NCBI RefSeq assembly: GCF_000169095.1
Contig: NZ_AAVU01000008.1
Coordinates: forward strand, 62,001 to 126,000
Direction of reading: 5' to 3'
Length of the DNA stretch: 64,000 nt
Source: Lyngbya sp. PCC 8106
Lineage (GTDB): Bacteria > Cyanobacteriota > Cyanobacteriia > Cyanobacteriales > Microcoleaceae
Position numbers and translations under genes: made by a program. Within the stretch, counting starts at the first letter, position 1, and the number at the start of each line of letters is the position of its first letter. Below are positions 1 to 9,785 of the stretch, piece by piece. The notes under the pieces are model-generated. The model made no database searches. It worked only from the letters and a program-made list of their open reading frames with translations, and was not told the DNA's origin.

Positions 1-1068
1 TAGGGCGCGAAGCATCTGATTAATGGTTTCAGCTAAATTCCCTAGTTCATCTTCTCCCAATACCGATACTTGTAGAGATAAGTCGCCACTACTGCTAATA
101 TTACTAACTTGATTGTTTAAATCAGATAAACGGGATAATACCAATCGTTCTAGAACAAAGAGGGTAATTCCACCTAAGATTGCACCCACAAACAAAACTG
201 CTATAATTAAGTGATATTGACTATCTTGAGACGCTTTAGAGAAGATTCGGTTAACTTTTACTTCGAGTTTTAGGGCGTTTTTGCCTTGAATATCTCGCAG
301 AACTGTATATCCCTCTAATATTGAATAATTCAGAGGTTCAACCCAAATATTTTCTGAGTTTTTTGAAGGAAATATGGCGGAACTCCAAGGTTTGATCTCG
401 AGCGATAATTGACTTCTTTGGGCAATATCAGGAACTAAGCGGTTTAAATTCTGTCCTAATATAACAACACCTTGCAGGTTTGGAGAATCAGAGGTAAAAA
501 TGGGTTGAGTTGCAATTAACCAATTACTTTCTGGTAAAGTCAAAAGACCCGAACTTCCCGGGGTAAAAATTGAAGAATAAGAACTGTTTTTTTCTGCTAC
601 ACTAGAGGACAATAAAAACTTAGACTGGGGGACTGTCTGACTATTTTCACTAAAAAATTGGCAGAGTCGAAAAGAATCTGAAGTCAGATAGTCTTGAAAT
701 GCTTCAGAAATTGGAATTTCTCGCTGACGAGTCGGATCAAATCCTCTACTAAAAACAACTTTCCCTTCCCCATTCACTAAGACGAATAAATCAACGGGTG
801 TTTGTTGCCAATCTACCTCCATAGAATTTGAGGAACTGACAATCGCAGTAATATTGAGGGACTGGGCTTGATGTTGGGCTAGTTTTTCTAAGTTGACAGA
901 TTCTTGATGTAAAGCATTCACCGCCCGCATGACCTCTTGATGTACAGACTCCACTTCTAGGCGATGAAAGTTGTTATGCAGGACAATTGATACTGTGACA
1001 TAGAGTGCCACAAGGAGACTTGATAGGGCTGCACCGATAATCAATAGAGTTTTCTTACGCAATTTCAT
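1..1068 (-). CDS. Sensor protein with extracytoplasmic domain and HAMP (3' end outside window)
   Basis: The frame opens at an ATG at 1068 (MKLRKKTLLIIGAALSS) and stays open to the window edge, so only the first 356 residues are visible. A first membrane segment lies at about residues 7-28, followed by an extracytoplasmic domain of about 255 residues (CHASE4-like in size and position). A second membrane segment is at about 285-305, then a HAMP linker with DELGNLAETINQM at the edge. This is the input half of a histidine kinase, diguanylate cyclase or chemoreceptor; the output domain is not visible. The two-TM-plus-HAMP layout is clear, the CHASE4 name is tentative. Confidence 0.8.
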   Translation of the reverse strand, partial: MKLRKKTLLIIGAALSSLLVALYVTVSIVLHNNFHRLEVESVHQEVMRAVNALHQESVNLEKLAQHQAQSLNITAIVSSSNSMEVDWQQTPVDLFVLVNGEGKVVFSRGFDPTRQREIPISEAFQDYLTSDSFRLCQFFSENSQTVPQSKFLLSSSVAEKNSSYSSIFTPGSSGLLTLPESNWLIATQPIFTSDSPNLQGVVILGQNLNRLVPDIAQRSQLSLEIKPWSSAIFPSKNSENIWVEPLNYSILEGYTVLRDIQGKNALKLEVKVNRIFSKASQDSQYHLIIAVLFVGAILGGITLFVLERLVLSRLSDLNNQVSNISSSGDLSLQVSVLGEDELGNLAETINQMLRAL

Positions 1069-1731
1069 GGGATATTCCTTAGTGGTGCGACTGAGTGACT
1101 CGCATCAATACACCTGCACCCAACTGATGGAGGGGAATCTCCGACCATGGCATCTCAATCAACTGTAATCGTTTGCTGGTGGCATTACCTCATCTTTTTG
1201 AGGGGTTGGTTGATGTCTCATCTCGATTTTAACTTGAATACTACAAACCCTTCCAATCTCCCTGTCTTGATCACCACAGAATATCAGAAAAATAGCCATT
1301 GAAAGTCACAGATAAAATCTTGTAAAACCTTTAACTCTTTGAATTGGGCTTAAATCTCATTTGATTGGATCACGGTTTGGTCATAAAAATTTGATACAAT
1401 TCTATCTAATATATAGATATTCAAGTTAGGGTTATTTGGAGATCACTTTTCAAGCTTTAACACTCAATAACCTAATATTAAACTTCAACTCAAAAACAAA
1501 ACTCAAAGTACGAGGTGTTTTTCAGGTGAAGATGATCCCAGATTTTTGCGGTATTGTTCGATCGAGTTGCTGTAGAACTCAAGGAGAGCGTCCCCTGTAA
1601 ACGGGGGAAAATGAACAACCTTTTGTGGATCTTAACTCACCTATAGGTTTTTCAATAAAACTTTAGAGTTGATTCATGTCACAATAGAACACAAATTGAA
1701 GTCATAACGAGTTACTGCGGGGAAGTCAAAT
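1069..1731. other. Intergenic region upstream of flv4
   Basis: 663 bases between a divergent sensor gene and flv4. It is AT-rich and holds promoters for both directions. Visible items are a small hairpin near 1086-1104 next to the sensor start, an inverted repeat at 1403-1419, a CCCC/GGGG hairpin near 1593-1607, and an 11-codon ATG reading frame at 1611-1646 preceded by GGGGGAAA. The last could be a leader peptide or chance. No tRNA or other RNA gene is recognised. Confidence 0.5.
1403..1419. promoter_or_regulatory. Inverted repeat TATCTA-N5-TAGATA upstream of flv4
   Basis: A perfect 6-bp inverted repeat with a 5-bp spacer, about 310 bases upstream of the flv4 ATG and directly beside a TTGATA box at 1391-1396. 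Its size suits a LysR-type regulator site (T-N11-A class). flv4-2 operons are known to respond to inorganic carbon, so an NdhR/CmpR-like operator is a reasonable inference, not something the sequence proves. Confidence 0.35.
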
Positions 1732-3459
1732 ATGGTAGCCCTTACCGATAAAGTTCAATCAAGTCGCTTGACGATGGAAGTCAGCGAAACCGTTACAGAT
1801 ACAACAGCGATTCGTTCCTTAGATTGGGATCGCGATCGCTTTGATATCGAATTTGGATTACAAAATGGAACAACCTATAATTCATTCATCATCCGAGGCG
1901 AAAAAACCGCTTTAGTTGATACATCCCACGCCAAATTTCGTCAACAGTACCTCGAAACTCTCCAAGGACTGATTGATCCGCGTGAAATTGATTATCTGAT
2001 TATCAGTCATACCGAACCCGATCACAGTGGTTTAGTCAAAGACGTTTTAGAACTCGCCCCGAATATTACCATTGTCGGCGCAAAAGTCGCCATTCAATTC
2101 CTCGAAAATCTGACTCACGTTGAGTTTAAACGCATTCAAGTCAAAAACGGTGAGACTCTAGACTTAGGCAATGGTCATCTCTTAGAATTTGTCTCTGCTC
2201 CCAATTTACATTGGCCAGACACGATTTTCACCTACGATCACAAAACCCAAACCCTGTTTACCTGTGATGCGTTTGGGATGCACTATTGTTCTGATCAAAC
2301 CTATGATGCAAATTTAGCCGCAATAGAACCCGATTATCGCTTCTATTATGAATGCTTGATGGCACCGAACGCTCGTTCAGTCCTGAGCGCGATCAAACGC
2401 ATGGAAAAACTCGGAGAAATCAATACGATCGCCACCGGACACGGGCCATTACTTCGTCATAACGTCGGGGAACTGGTAGGGCGTTACTTCGAGTGGAGTC
2501 AAGCCCAAACCAAAGGCGAAACTACTGTCGCGGTATTCTACTATTCCGACTACGCCTATAGTGATCGGCTTTCCCAAGCGATCGCTCATGGGGTAACTAA
2601 AACTGGAATTGCAGTCGAAATGCTAGATTTGCGATCAGCCGATCAGCAAGAAATTCGTGAACTCGCCAGTTCCGCCCAAGGCTTAATCGTGGGTACACCG
2701 CCTGTATCTGGCCCTGATGCTGAAATGGCCGAAGAAGCAATTAGCACGATTTTAGCCTCCACTCACGCCAAACAAGCCTTTGGTCTGTACGAAAGCGGCG
2801 AGAGTAGTCTATCGGTTTATCTGTTAGAAGTAAAGTTTAAACAAACCGGAATTAAACAAGGTTTTCCCTCCATTCGCGTCACAGAAACCCCAACCGAAAA
2901 CACCTACAAACTCTGTGAAGAAGCGGGGACTGACATTGGACAGTGGTTAGGGTTGAAAAAAGCTGTTAAGCAAATGAAGTCTCTTGATAATGACCTCGAT
3001 AAAGCGCTCGGTCGCCTCAGTGGAGGATTATATATTATCACCGCCACCAAAGGAGAAGTTCGCAGTGCGATGTTGGCGTCTTGGGTGTCTCAAGCCAGTT
3101 TTCAACCCTTGGGTTTGAGTATTGCGGTGGCAAAAGATCGGGCAATTGAAGCCTTAATGCAGGTGAATGATACCTTTGTTTTAAATGTCTTGGCAGAAAA
3201 TAACTATCAAAAGCTGATGCGTCATTTTCTCAAACGGTTTGCGCCCGGTGCGGATCGTTTTGAAGGGGTTGAGACTCAAAGCGCAAGTAATGGCAGTCCG
3301 ATTTTAACCGATGCGGTGGCTTATCTAGAATGTCAAGTCGCTAGTCGGATGGAGTTGAGTGATCACTGGATTATTTACGCTACGGTGCAGGCGGGACGGG
3401 TGAGTGATCCCGATACTTTACCTGCGGTTCACCATCGGAAAGTGGGTAATCATTACTAG
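1732..3459 (+). CDS. flv4: Flavodiiron protein Flv4
   Basis: 575 residues with the cyanobacterial three-module layout: metallo-beta-lactamase-like diiron domain (about 30-255), flavodoxin-like FMN domain (about 265-405) and C-terminal flavin reductase domain (about 425-575). The diiron ligands are canonical: H93, E95, D97 and H98 in SHTEPDH, H160 in NLHWPD, D179 in FTCDAFG and H237 in TGHGPL. Canonical ligands separate Flv3/Flv4 from Flv1/Flv2; an Sll0218-like gene then flv2 downstream identify it as Flv4 of the flv4-2 operon. In Synechocystis this operon provides an electron outlet from photosystem II and reduces oxygen under high light and low CO2. GGGGAAG precedes the ATG. Confidence 0.93.
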   Translation: MVALTDKVQSSRLTMEVSETVTDTTAIRSLDWDRDRFDIEFGLQNGTTYNSFIIRGEKTALVDTSHAKFRQQYLETLQGLIDPREIDYLIISHTEPDHSGLVKDVLELAPNITIVGAKVAIQFLENLTHVEFKRIQVKNGETLDLGNGHLLEFVSAPNLHWPDTIFTYDHKTQTLFTCDAFGMHYCSDQTYDANLAAIEPDYRFYYECLMAPNARSVLSAIKRMEKLGEINTIATGHGPLLRHNVGELVGRYFEWSQAQTKGETTVAVFYYSDYAYSDRLSQAIAHGVTKTGIAVEMLDLRSADQQEIRELASSAQGLIVGTPPVSGPDAEMAEEAISTILASTHAKQAFGLYESGESSLSVYLLEVKFKQTGIKQGFPSIRVTETPTENTYKLCEEAGTDIGQWLGLKKAVKQMKSLDNDLDKALGRLSGGLYIITATKGEVRSAMLASWVSQASFQPLGLSIAVAKDRAIEALMQVNDTFVLNVLAENNYQKLMRHFLKRFAPGADRFEGVETQSASNGSPILTDAVAYLECQVASRMELSDHWIIYATVQAGRVSDPDTLPAVHHRKVGNHY

Positions 3460-3664
3460 ACTGGGAATCAAAAAATAGGGAATGTAAAAGCGTGAGTTGA
3501 TTGTTGTTCTCTGCGGGAGAGCGATAAAAAGGAGCTAAAGAAATGCCTGTTTTTTTACTTTTTTTAGGCAGCGGCGTTGATAAAATCAGAGGAGTAGGAA
3601 TCTCTAGAGAACGCCTAATCATTCACGTCTCAGCCATTTCCCTATTTTTACGAGGTGCAATTCC

Positions 3665-4297
3665 ATGTCTACCGATTTATTGAAAGACCGTAGTTACACA
3701 ATTGTTATTGCTCGCAGTGGGGTCAGCCGCGATCAACACCATCCTTGGTTTAATGAATGGATAGATGCTCAAGCTTCTTTAATTGATTTGGCAAAGAAAT
3801 GTCAGGAATTTGATCCCGAGGGCTTAACGATTTATGAGGCTTCTAGTTATTTAAAAAAATATCCGAAAGCGACCGTAAGTCGATTTGCCGATCTTTTACA
3901 AGAAAATAATCGTTCTTGTGTCACCAATATCATTGACATTAATGTAGTTGAAGCGGTTGCTGATATTCTCAATCATTATTTTGAGCGCAAAGAAAACCAT
4001 CAAACTAAGCCAAAAGGTGAGATTATTGTGGTTGTTCTAGATAAACATGGCATTGATGGCATTGGAGATCTACAACAATTAATTATCAAATCCTCTCATC
4101 AGATGGATTATGCCGAAGAATTGGGAATTACCTTTATTCAAGTCGGAGATGATGTGACAACTCGACGATTTATGACGGGATTGGATGATGATTTAACCCA
4201 AGTTGGTGCTAAGTTTGATATCGTAGATACAAAATATTGGCATGAAGTTAAACGGAAATCCATTAATCAGTTTTTAATTGATGCAATTTTGGATTAA
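3665..4297 (+). CDS. Sll0218-like protein of the flv4-2 operon (vWA-like fold)
   Basis: 210 residues, read between flv4 (205 bases upstream) and flv2 (32 bases downstream), the position of sll0218 in Synechocystis. That protein is reported to support photosystem II assembly or stability. The sequence resembles a von Willebrand A domain: a first strand YTIVIARSG, later strands IIVVVLDKHG and ITFIQVGDD, and a late FDIVDT. The usual DxSxS metal site is replaced by ARSGVS, so metal binding is probably lost or changed. No signal peptide or membrane span is visible. Assignment rests mainly on synteny. Confidence 0.8.
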   Translation: MSTDLLKDRSYTIVIARSGVSRDQHHPWFNEWIDAQASLIDLAKKCQEFDPEGLTIYEASSYLKKYPKATVSRFADLLQENNRSCVTNIIDINVVEAVADILNHYFERKENHQTKPKGEIIVVVLDKHGIDGIGDLQQLIIKSSHQMDYAEELGITFIQVGDDVTTRRFMTGLDDDLTQVGAKFDIVDTKYWHEVKRKSINQFLIDAILD

Positions 4298-4329
4298 AGC
4301 AATTCACAACTCATTTAAAATAATCTAAC

Positions 4330-6063
4330 ATGACAGCAACACTTGTAAAAGCCCGTGACGTACAAACACTCTTGATTGCAGAAGATACAAAAGTCCTGCG
4401 ATCGCGCACTTGGGATCGCCTAAAATTTGAGGTTGAATATTCCCTCAAAAAAGGCACCAGCGCCAATAGTTATCTGATTCAAGCTGAACACACTGCAATT
4501 ATCGATCCGCCCGGAGAATCCTTTACCCGCAACTATATTGAAGCCTTGCAAATGCGGCTGAATTGGTCTAAATTAAATTACATTATCTTAGGACATTTTA
4601 ATGCGAATCGAGGCGCGACGATTAAAGCATTATTAACACTAGCCCCACAAGTGACTTTTGTTTGTTCCAATCCTGCCGCCCTAGCTTTAAAAGAATATCT
4701 CAGCGACTACGATAATATTAACTTGCTCGTTGTTAAAGGAGAAGAAACCCTCGATCTCGGCAACGGACATCAACTGCAATTTATCGCCGTCCCCACACCC
4801 CGTTGGCCGGATGGCTTATTAACCTACGATCCCAAAACCCAAGTATTATACACCGATAAATTCTTTGGGGCGCACGTTTGCGGCGATCAGATTTTTGATG
4901 AAGGATGGTCAATTTATAGCGAAGATCGACGCTTTTATTATGATTGTCTTCATGCTGCCCAAGCCCGTCAAGTGCTTTCAACCCTCGATAAAATTGCAGA
5001 TTTACCGCAAATTAAATTCTATGCAACAGGTCACGGGCCGTTAGTTCGTTATGGGATGAGTGAGTTAACTCACCTGTATCGAGAATGGAGTAATAAACAA
5101 AAAACTCAAGCTTTTAATGTGGCTTTATTATACGCTTCAGCCTATGGAAATACAGCAACTATCGCCCAAGCGATCGCCAAAGGTTTAACCAAAGCAGGTA
5201 TTGCCGTCGAATCAATTAACTGTGAATATACCAAAGCTTCAGACATTCAAGCCGCGATTGAAAAATGTGATGGATTTATTATCGGTTCACCCACTCTCGG
5301 AGGTCACGCCCCGACCCAAATTCAAACCGCATTAGGAATTATATTAAACACCGCTTCTACCAATAAATTAGCTGGAGTTTTTGGGTCTTTTGGATGGAGT
5401 GGAGAAGCCATTGATATCCTCGAAGGTAAGCTAAAAGATGCCGGATATAAGTTTGGGTTTGAACCGATTCGTGTTAAATTTAAACCCACCGATGTTACCC
5501 TACAAACCTGCAAAGAAGCTGCTATTGACTTCGCCCAAACCCTCAGACGCACCCAAAAACTGCGGAGCGCCCGATCTTCTGTCACCGACTCTGGGGCTGA
5601 TCGTACCGCCCAAGCTGTAGGGCGTTTAGTGGGTTCGCTGTGTGTGATGTGTTGTCGGCGAGAAGATGTTCAAAGTGCAATGTTGGCGTCATGGGTGTCT
5701 CAAGCGACATTTAACCCTCCTGGTTTAACCATCGCCGTCGCCAAAGATCGGGCGTTGGAGTCTTTAACCCATAGCGGCGATCAATTTTTGTTGAATATTT
5801 TAGAAGAAGGGAAACAACTACGAAAGCATTTTATCAAACGGTTTGCACCGGGAGAAGATCGGTTTGCGGGTTTGGAGATTGGGGAAGCATCTAATGGTTG
5901 TGTGGTACTAAAAGATGCGTTGGCTTATCTCGAATGTGAGGTTAAACAACGGATGGAATGTGGCGATCATTGGTTGATTTATGCCACTGTTACGAATGGT
6001 CAGATATTGAGTTCTGAAGGAGTAACAGCCGTTCATTACCGAAAAATTGGTACTCATTATTAA
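4330..6063 (+). CDS. flv2: Flavodiiron protein Flv2 (non-canonical diiron site)
   Basis: 577 residues with the same diiron, flavodoxin and flavin-reductase modules as the gene at 1732. The metal ligands are largely replaced: GHFNANR keeps H89 but has N91, N93 and R94 in place of Glu, Asp and His; TPRWPD has Arg where Flv4 has His160; YTDKFFG has Lys where Flv4 has Asp179; the late His in TGHGPL is kept. Such neutral and basic substitutions are known for Flv1 and Flv2, which act as heterodimer partners of Flv3 and Flv4. Last gene of the operon, followed by a strong terminator at 6171-6220. Confidence 0.92.
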   Translation: MTATLVKARDVQTLLIAEDTKVLRSRTWDRLKFEVEYSLKKGTSANSYLIQAEHTAIIDPPGESFTRNYIEALQMRLNWSKLNYIILGHFNANRGATIKALLTLAPQVTFVCSNPAALALKEYLSDYDNINLLVVKGEETLDLGNGHQLQFIAVPTPRWPDGLLTYDPKTQVLYTDKFFGAHVCGDQIFDEGWSIYSEDRRFYYDCLHAAQARQVLSTLDKIADLPQIKFYATGHGPLVRYGMSELTHLYREWSNKQKTQAFNVALLYASAYGNTATIAQAIAKGLTKAGIAVESINCEYTKASDIQAAIEKCDGFIIGSPTLGGHAPTQIQTALGIILNTASTNKLAGVFGSFGWSGEAIDILEGKLKDAGYKFGFEPIRVKFKPTDVTLQTCKEAAIDFAQTLRRTQKLRSARSSVTDSGADRTAQAVGRLVGSLCVMCCRREDVQSAMLASWVSQATFNPPGLTIAVAKDRALESLTHSGDQFLLNILEEGKQLRKHFIKRFAPGEDRFAGLEIGEASNGCVVLKDALAYLECEVKQRMECGDHWLIYATVTNGQILSSEGVTAVHYRKIGTHY

Positions 6064-6708
6064 AGAAGGCAGAAGTAGGGAGACAGAGGGCAGAGGTTGA
6101 TTTGTTTAGACCTAGTATACCTCTCCTAAACTCCCAGAGTTGCAGAAGATTTAGATCTAATTGATCAAAAAAGATACACCGTTGCGAAGAGACTCTCTTT
6201 GTGTTTGGTGTGTCTTTTTAGTTTGTATTCTTAACTGAAGCTCAAGATCAAGTAGAGTTATAACATTTTCATACTTTTTTATACTTTTTCTCACGGCATT
6301 CAAAACTGTTTGAATTTGTTTCCTCAAACCCTTTGATATCAAGGTTGGCGATCAGTAATAATTCATTAAACCCCTAATAATCAAGGATTTCACCACAATT
6401 CGGTTCACGCTTACAAAATCAAACTTTACAAAGTTATATAAAAAATAGTGCAGTTCATATTGATTTATCAGGATATTTTCAGGCTTTTTTAAGAAAACAA
6501 TCATTTTGCTCTCAGATTAAAATAAAAACAATTTTCTCTATAACTACATACGTTTTCAAACATTTTCATATTGTCTTTGTTCTAAATCAAGATTAAATTT
6601 GTTGATAACAAGATTGATTAATCAGTTCTGAAATGAGTAGAGATTAATTTCACGCTCTGACCGGACAAAGATTTAATTAATGCAAACAAATTTAAAAGGA
6701 GAACAACA
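6064..6708. other. AT-rich intergenic region before the RTX gene
   Basis: 645 bases. The first part holds a purine-rich stretch just after the flv2 stop (6065-6097) and the flv2 terminator. The remainder is strongly AT-rich and presumably carries the promoter of the downstream secreted-protein gene. A 61-codon TTG-started frame on the minus strand (6157-6342) overlaps the terminator and has no ribosome site, so I do not call it. Nothing else recognised. Confidence 0.5.
6171..6220 (+). terminator. Rho-independent terminator after flv2
   Basis: AAGATACACC at 6171-6180 pairs with GGTGTGTCTT at 6207-6216 (one G-U pair). An inner stem AAGAG/CTCTT lies between them, and a T-run follows. It lies 107 bases after the flv2 stop and closes the flv4-2 operon. 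Confidence 0.8.
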
Positions 6709-9700
6709 ATGGCAACCTTTAACATCGATACAACCCTTGATATTGTTGCTGGTGATGGTTTAACCAGCTTGCGAGAAGCCGTTAATGCCGCCGCAAATAC
6801 GCCCGGTTCAGACATCATTAACCTTAGTAGTATTGTTGAGTTGAACAGTCCCCTGTTAATCACCGCAGGCAACGATCTGGATTTTAATGGAAACGGTTCA
6901 TTTACCGGAATTGATGGCAACGGCCAAACTCAGCTTTTTGACATCCGCAGCGAAGCAAACGTTCGGTTTGAAAACCTCACCCTAAGCGGAGGAGTCGCAC
7001 GGGGAGGTAATGGACTCCGAGGAGGAGGCGGTGGCGGTGGCTTAGGCGGGGCCATCTTTACCAGTGGTAACGTTAGCCTAGAAAGCGTCTGGTTTCGCGA
7101 TCACCAAGCCATTGGCGGTAACGGTTTCAATGGCCGGGGCGACGGTGGACGAGGCGGTAACGCCTTCAATAGTGGCAGTGGTGGCTTCAACGGAGGTAAT
7201 GGTGGAGTATTCAGTCTAACCACGTTCAACCAAGTGGCTACAGCTGGTTCCGGGGGTAATGGAGCTTCTGATCAAACACCAGCAGGCTCTGGTGAAGCGG
7301 GTAGTGGAGGCTTGTTTGCCACAGGTGGTGCCAGCGGTGGTGGTGGTGGTGGCGGTGGCGGTGAAGCCGTTAGTTTCCCCAATGCTGGTGGTCAGGGTGG
7401 TAATGGTGGTGCTGGTGGTTTTGGCGGTGGCGGCGGTGGTGGTGGCGGCGGTGGCGGCGGTGGCGCTTCACTCCTTCTTGGTGCCGATAATACTGGTGGT
7501 CCTGGTGGTACTGGTGGTCCTGGTGGTGCTGGTGGTTTTGGTGGTGGCCGAGGTCAAAATGGTCAAGATGGTGAGGAAGGTAATGCCAATTTCTTAGGTG
7601 ATGATCCTGGCGTGGGGGGAATTGGTGGCGACGGTGGCGGTGGCGCTGGCTTGGGGGGTGCAATCTTTGTCAACGAAGGTACGCTGACGCTTGGAGACAA
7701 TATCCTGTTTGAGAACAATACCGCCACAGGAGGAACGGGGTTTGAAGATGGACAGGGTAAAGGGGGCGCGATCTTTGTTCGAGAGGATTTGGATGCTGAA
7801 GTCGTTGTTTTGGGAGAAGATTTCGCTGCGGCAAATATCCGATTTGTCGAAAATAATGCTTCCGATGATGATAATATCAACAGGCAAACCAGCGATCCGA
7901 ATATTTTCTTCACCGACAACCCCAACACCTTTGGAAATATTGAGTTTCTACCCCCTACACCTCAAAATCAAAACAATCCTTTAGGCAATATTGATGTTGG
8001 TTTTAACAGCGCTCCCACCTTTGTCGATGAAAATGGGGATGGAGATCTTGATTTGTTCATCGGTGCGGGTGACGGAACCATTGCGATCGCTCGAAATGAA
8101 GGCACCGCGACTAATCCTAATTTTTCAGCCCCAATAGTTATTCGAGATGTGGGCAACCGCAGCACTCCCACTTTTGTCGATATTGATAACGATGGCGATC
8201 AAGATCTATTTTCCGGAGATACTTTTGGCCGACTTCACTATTATCGCAACCGGGGTAATGTCAATGGCGCAAGTTTCGACCCTCCTATCATTAATCCCTT
8301 TGGTTTTTCGGGTGCAGGCGGTTTATCTAATCCTGCGTTTGCCGATATTGATGGGGATGGCGATCACGATTTATTTGTCGGAACAGCCACCGGAACAACG
8401 CTATTTTATCGCAATACCGGAACTCGCACCAGTCCGAATTTTGTTCGGGGAGATAACAATCCTTTTGGGTTAACCGAGGTTTCGGGTTCAGCAGCGCCGA
8501 GCTTTTTTGATGCCGAAAATGATGGAGATTTTGATGCTTTTATTGGAACTGGAGACGGAACCAGCATCTATTTTATTAACTTAGGAACTCCTACATCTCC
8601 ACTTTTTGTGAATACGTCTACTACAGCCGTAGCCAATGGATCATCTTCTGATTCTTCCGAACCCGCTCCACCAATTCAGTTACCGGACAGTTTACCCGAT
8701 GTGGGTATTGATGCAACACCCGTTTTAGTTGATATTAACAACGATGGTTTTCTGGATGCTTTTATTGGCGAAAATAATGGTACGGTCAACTTTTTCAATG
8801 GAGTTATTGAAGGTGGTGACTATCCGGTTCCGGTAAATTTAGGGGATGGAACGGTTGTTTTAGGGGGTTTTGGTGGTGTTGGCAATAGCACCGAATTTCC
8901 GGAAGTTTTCGATGAGTTGCACTTTTTTGGCGAAGGTTTAACGGCTGAGAATTTACTTTTAACTCAAAATGGCGAGGATTTAGAACTATCTTTTGAGGGG
9001 ATTGATAATACTCAAGTTGTTCTCAAAAGCTTGGAGTTAGAAGATTTAGAAAACCAAGACAATGGTGTTGGTAATATTATCTTTGACGGAAAAACGGCTA
9101 TTGAAGACAGTTTTGATGTGATTGATGCCGATGCCAATCCGACTCAAGTTGAACGGGTTAACACTGTTACTTTCCTCAATGATTTGGATAACGCTATTAT
9201 CGGGTTTGATGACTCGAATGATGTGATTAATGGTCAAGGTGGGAATGATATTATTGCGGGTTTAAGTGGTGATGATTTAATCCGAGGTGGTGACGGTGAT
9301 GATGTTTTACGTGGCGATCTGAATGAACGTTCTCCTGGCGGTTTAGAAGGGGGAAATGATACCTTAATTGGCGGAGAGGGTAACGATCGCATTGGTGGAA
9401 AAGGCGGTAATGATCAATTATTCGGTTCTGAAGGTGATGATCAACTTTATGGTGATGCTGGAGATGATCTTTTAAATGGCGGTTTGGGTAATGATACCCT
9501 ACAAGGAGATGATTTATCTGGCGCTCAAGGAAGTGATACGTTTGTATTAGCTGAAGGACAGGGTATTGATACCATTATAGACTTTGAAATTGGCATTGAT
9601 TTTATCGGTTTAGCAGAGGGGTTGAATGTCGATCAACTTACATTTTTTGAGAATGAAATTCGTCTCAATGACAACACTTTAGCCATTGTTAATGGTGTGG

Positions 9701-9741
9701 ATACAACAACACTCGAACAGTCTAGTTTTCTATCAGTTTAA
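6709..9741 (+). CDS. Large secreted Gly-rich / FG-GAP / RTX calcium-binding protein
   Basis: 1010 residues with an AAAAGGAGAA ribosome site. Modules in order: a CSLREA-like N terminus (TSLREAVNAAANTPGSD) beginning a beta-helix-like segment; a glycine-rich stretch at about 95-330 with runs of up to 11 Gly from GGT/GGC triplets; FG-GAP/VCBS repeats at about 440-700 with calcium-loop motifs such as DIDGDGDHDLFVG; then RTX nonapeptides at about 840-940 (GGNDIIAGL, GGDGDDVLRGD, GGEGNDRIGG). The C-terminal tail (IDFEIGIDFIGLAEGL) is typical of cyanobacterial RTX proteins. There is no Sec signal, so type I secretion by a C-terminal signal is likely. Probable role is surface or sheath adhesion; not proven. 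Confidence 0.85.
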   Translation: MATFNIDTTLDIVAGDGLTSLREAVNAAANTPGSDIINLSSIVELNSPLLITAGNDLDFNGNGSFTGIDGNGQTQLFDIRSEANVRFENLTLSGGVARGGNGLRGGGGGGGLGGAIFTSGNVSLESVWFRDHQAIGGNGFNGRGDGGRGGNAFNSGSGGFNGGNGGVFSLTTFNQVATAGSGGNGASDQTPAGSGEAGSGGLFATGGASGGGGGGGGGEAVSFPNAGGQGGNGGAGGFGGGGGGGGGGGGGGASLLLGADNTGGPGGTGGPGGAGGFGGGRGQNGQDGEEGNANFLGDDPGVGGIGGDGGGGAGLGGAIFVNEGTLTLGDNILFENNTATGGTGFEDGQGKGGAIFVREDLDAEVVVLGEDFAAANIRFVENNASDDDNINRQTSDPNIFFTDNPNTFGNIEFLPPTPQNQNNPLGNIDVGFNSAPTFVDENGDGDLDLFIGAGDGTIAIARNEGTATNPNFSAPIVIRDVGNRSTPTFVDIDNDGDQDLFSGDTFGRLHYYRNRGNVNGASFDPPIINPFGFSGAGGLSNPAFADIDGDGDHDLFVGTATGTTLFYRNTGTRTSPNFVRGDNNPFGLTEVSGSAAPSFFDAENDGDFDAFIGTGDGTSIYFINLGTPTSPLFVNTSTTAVANGSSSDSSEPAPPIQLPDSLPDVGIDATPVLVDINNDGFLDAFIGENNGTVNFFNGVIEGGDYPVPVNLGDGTVVLGGFGGVGNSTEFPEVFDELHFFGEGLTAENLLLTQNGEDLELSFEGIDNTQVVLKSLELEDLENQDNGVGNIIFDGKTAIEDSFDVIDADANPTQVERVNTVTFLNDLDNAIIGFDDSNDVINGQGGNDIIAGLSGDDLIRGGDGDDVLRGDLNERSPGGLEGGNDTLIGGEGNDRIGGKGGNDQLFGSEGDDQLYGDAGDDLLNGGLGNDTLQGDDLSGAQGSDTFVLAEGQGIDTIIDFEIGIDFIGLAEGLNVDQLTFFENEIRLNDNTLAIVNGVDTTTLEQSSFLSV

Positions 9742-9785
9742 GTTAGATGTGATGAAGTTTGAGTTGATAAATTTGTAGTTTAAAG

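Noticed and set aside
1611..1646. 11-codon upstream frame before flv4 with a GGGGGAAA ribosome-like site
   Set aside because: Too short to tell from chance without conservation data; noted only as a possible leader peptide.
3380..3622. 80-codon minus-strand frame at the 3' end of flv4
   Set aside because: Antisense shadow of flv4 and its downstream gap, without a start signal. An antisense RNA here is possible but not visible.
6157..6342. 61-codon TTG-started minus-strand frame after flv2
   Set aside because: No ribosome site, AT-rich, and it overlaps the flv2 terminator.
7259..7663. Val-rich and His-rich frames opposite and beside the polyglycine tract
   Set aside because: They are out-of-frame readings of GGT/GGC triplets in the RTX gene.
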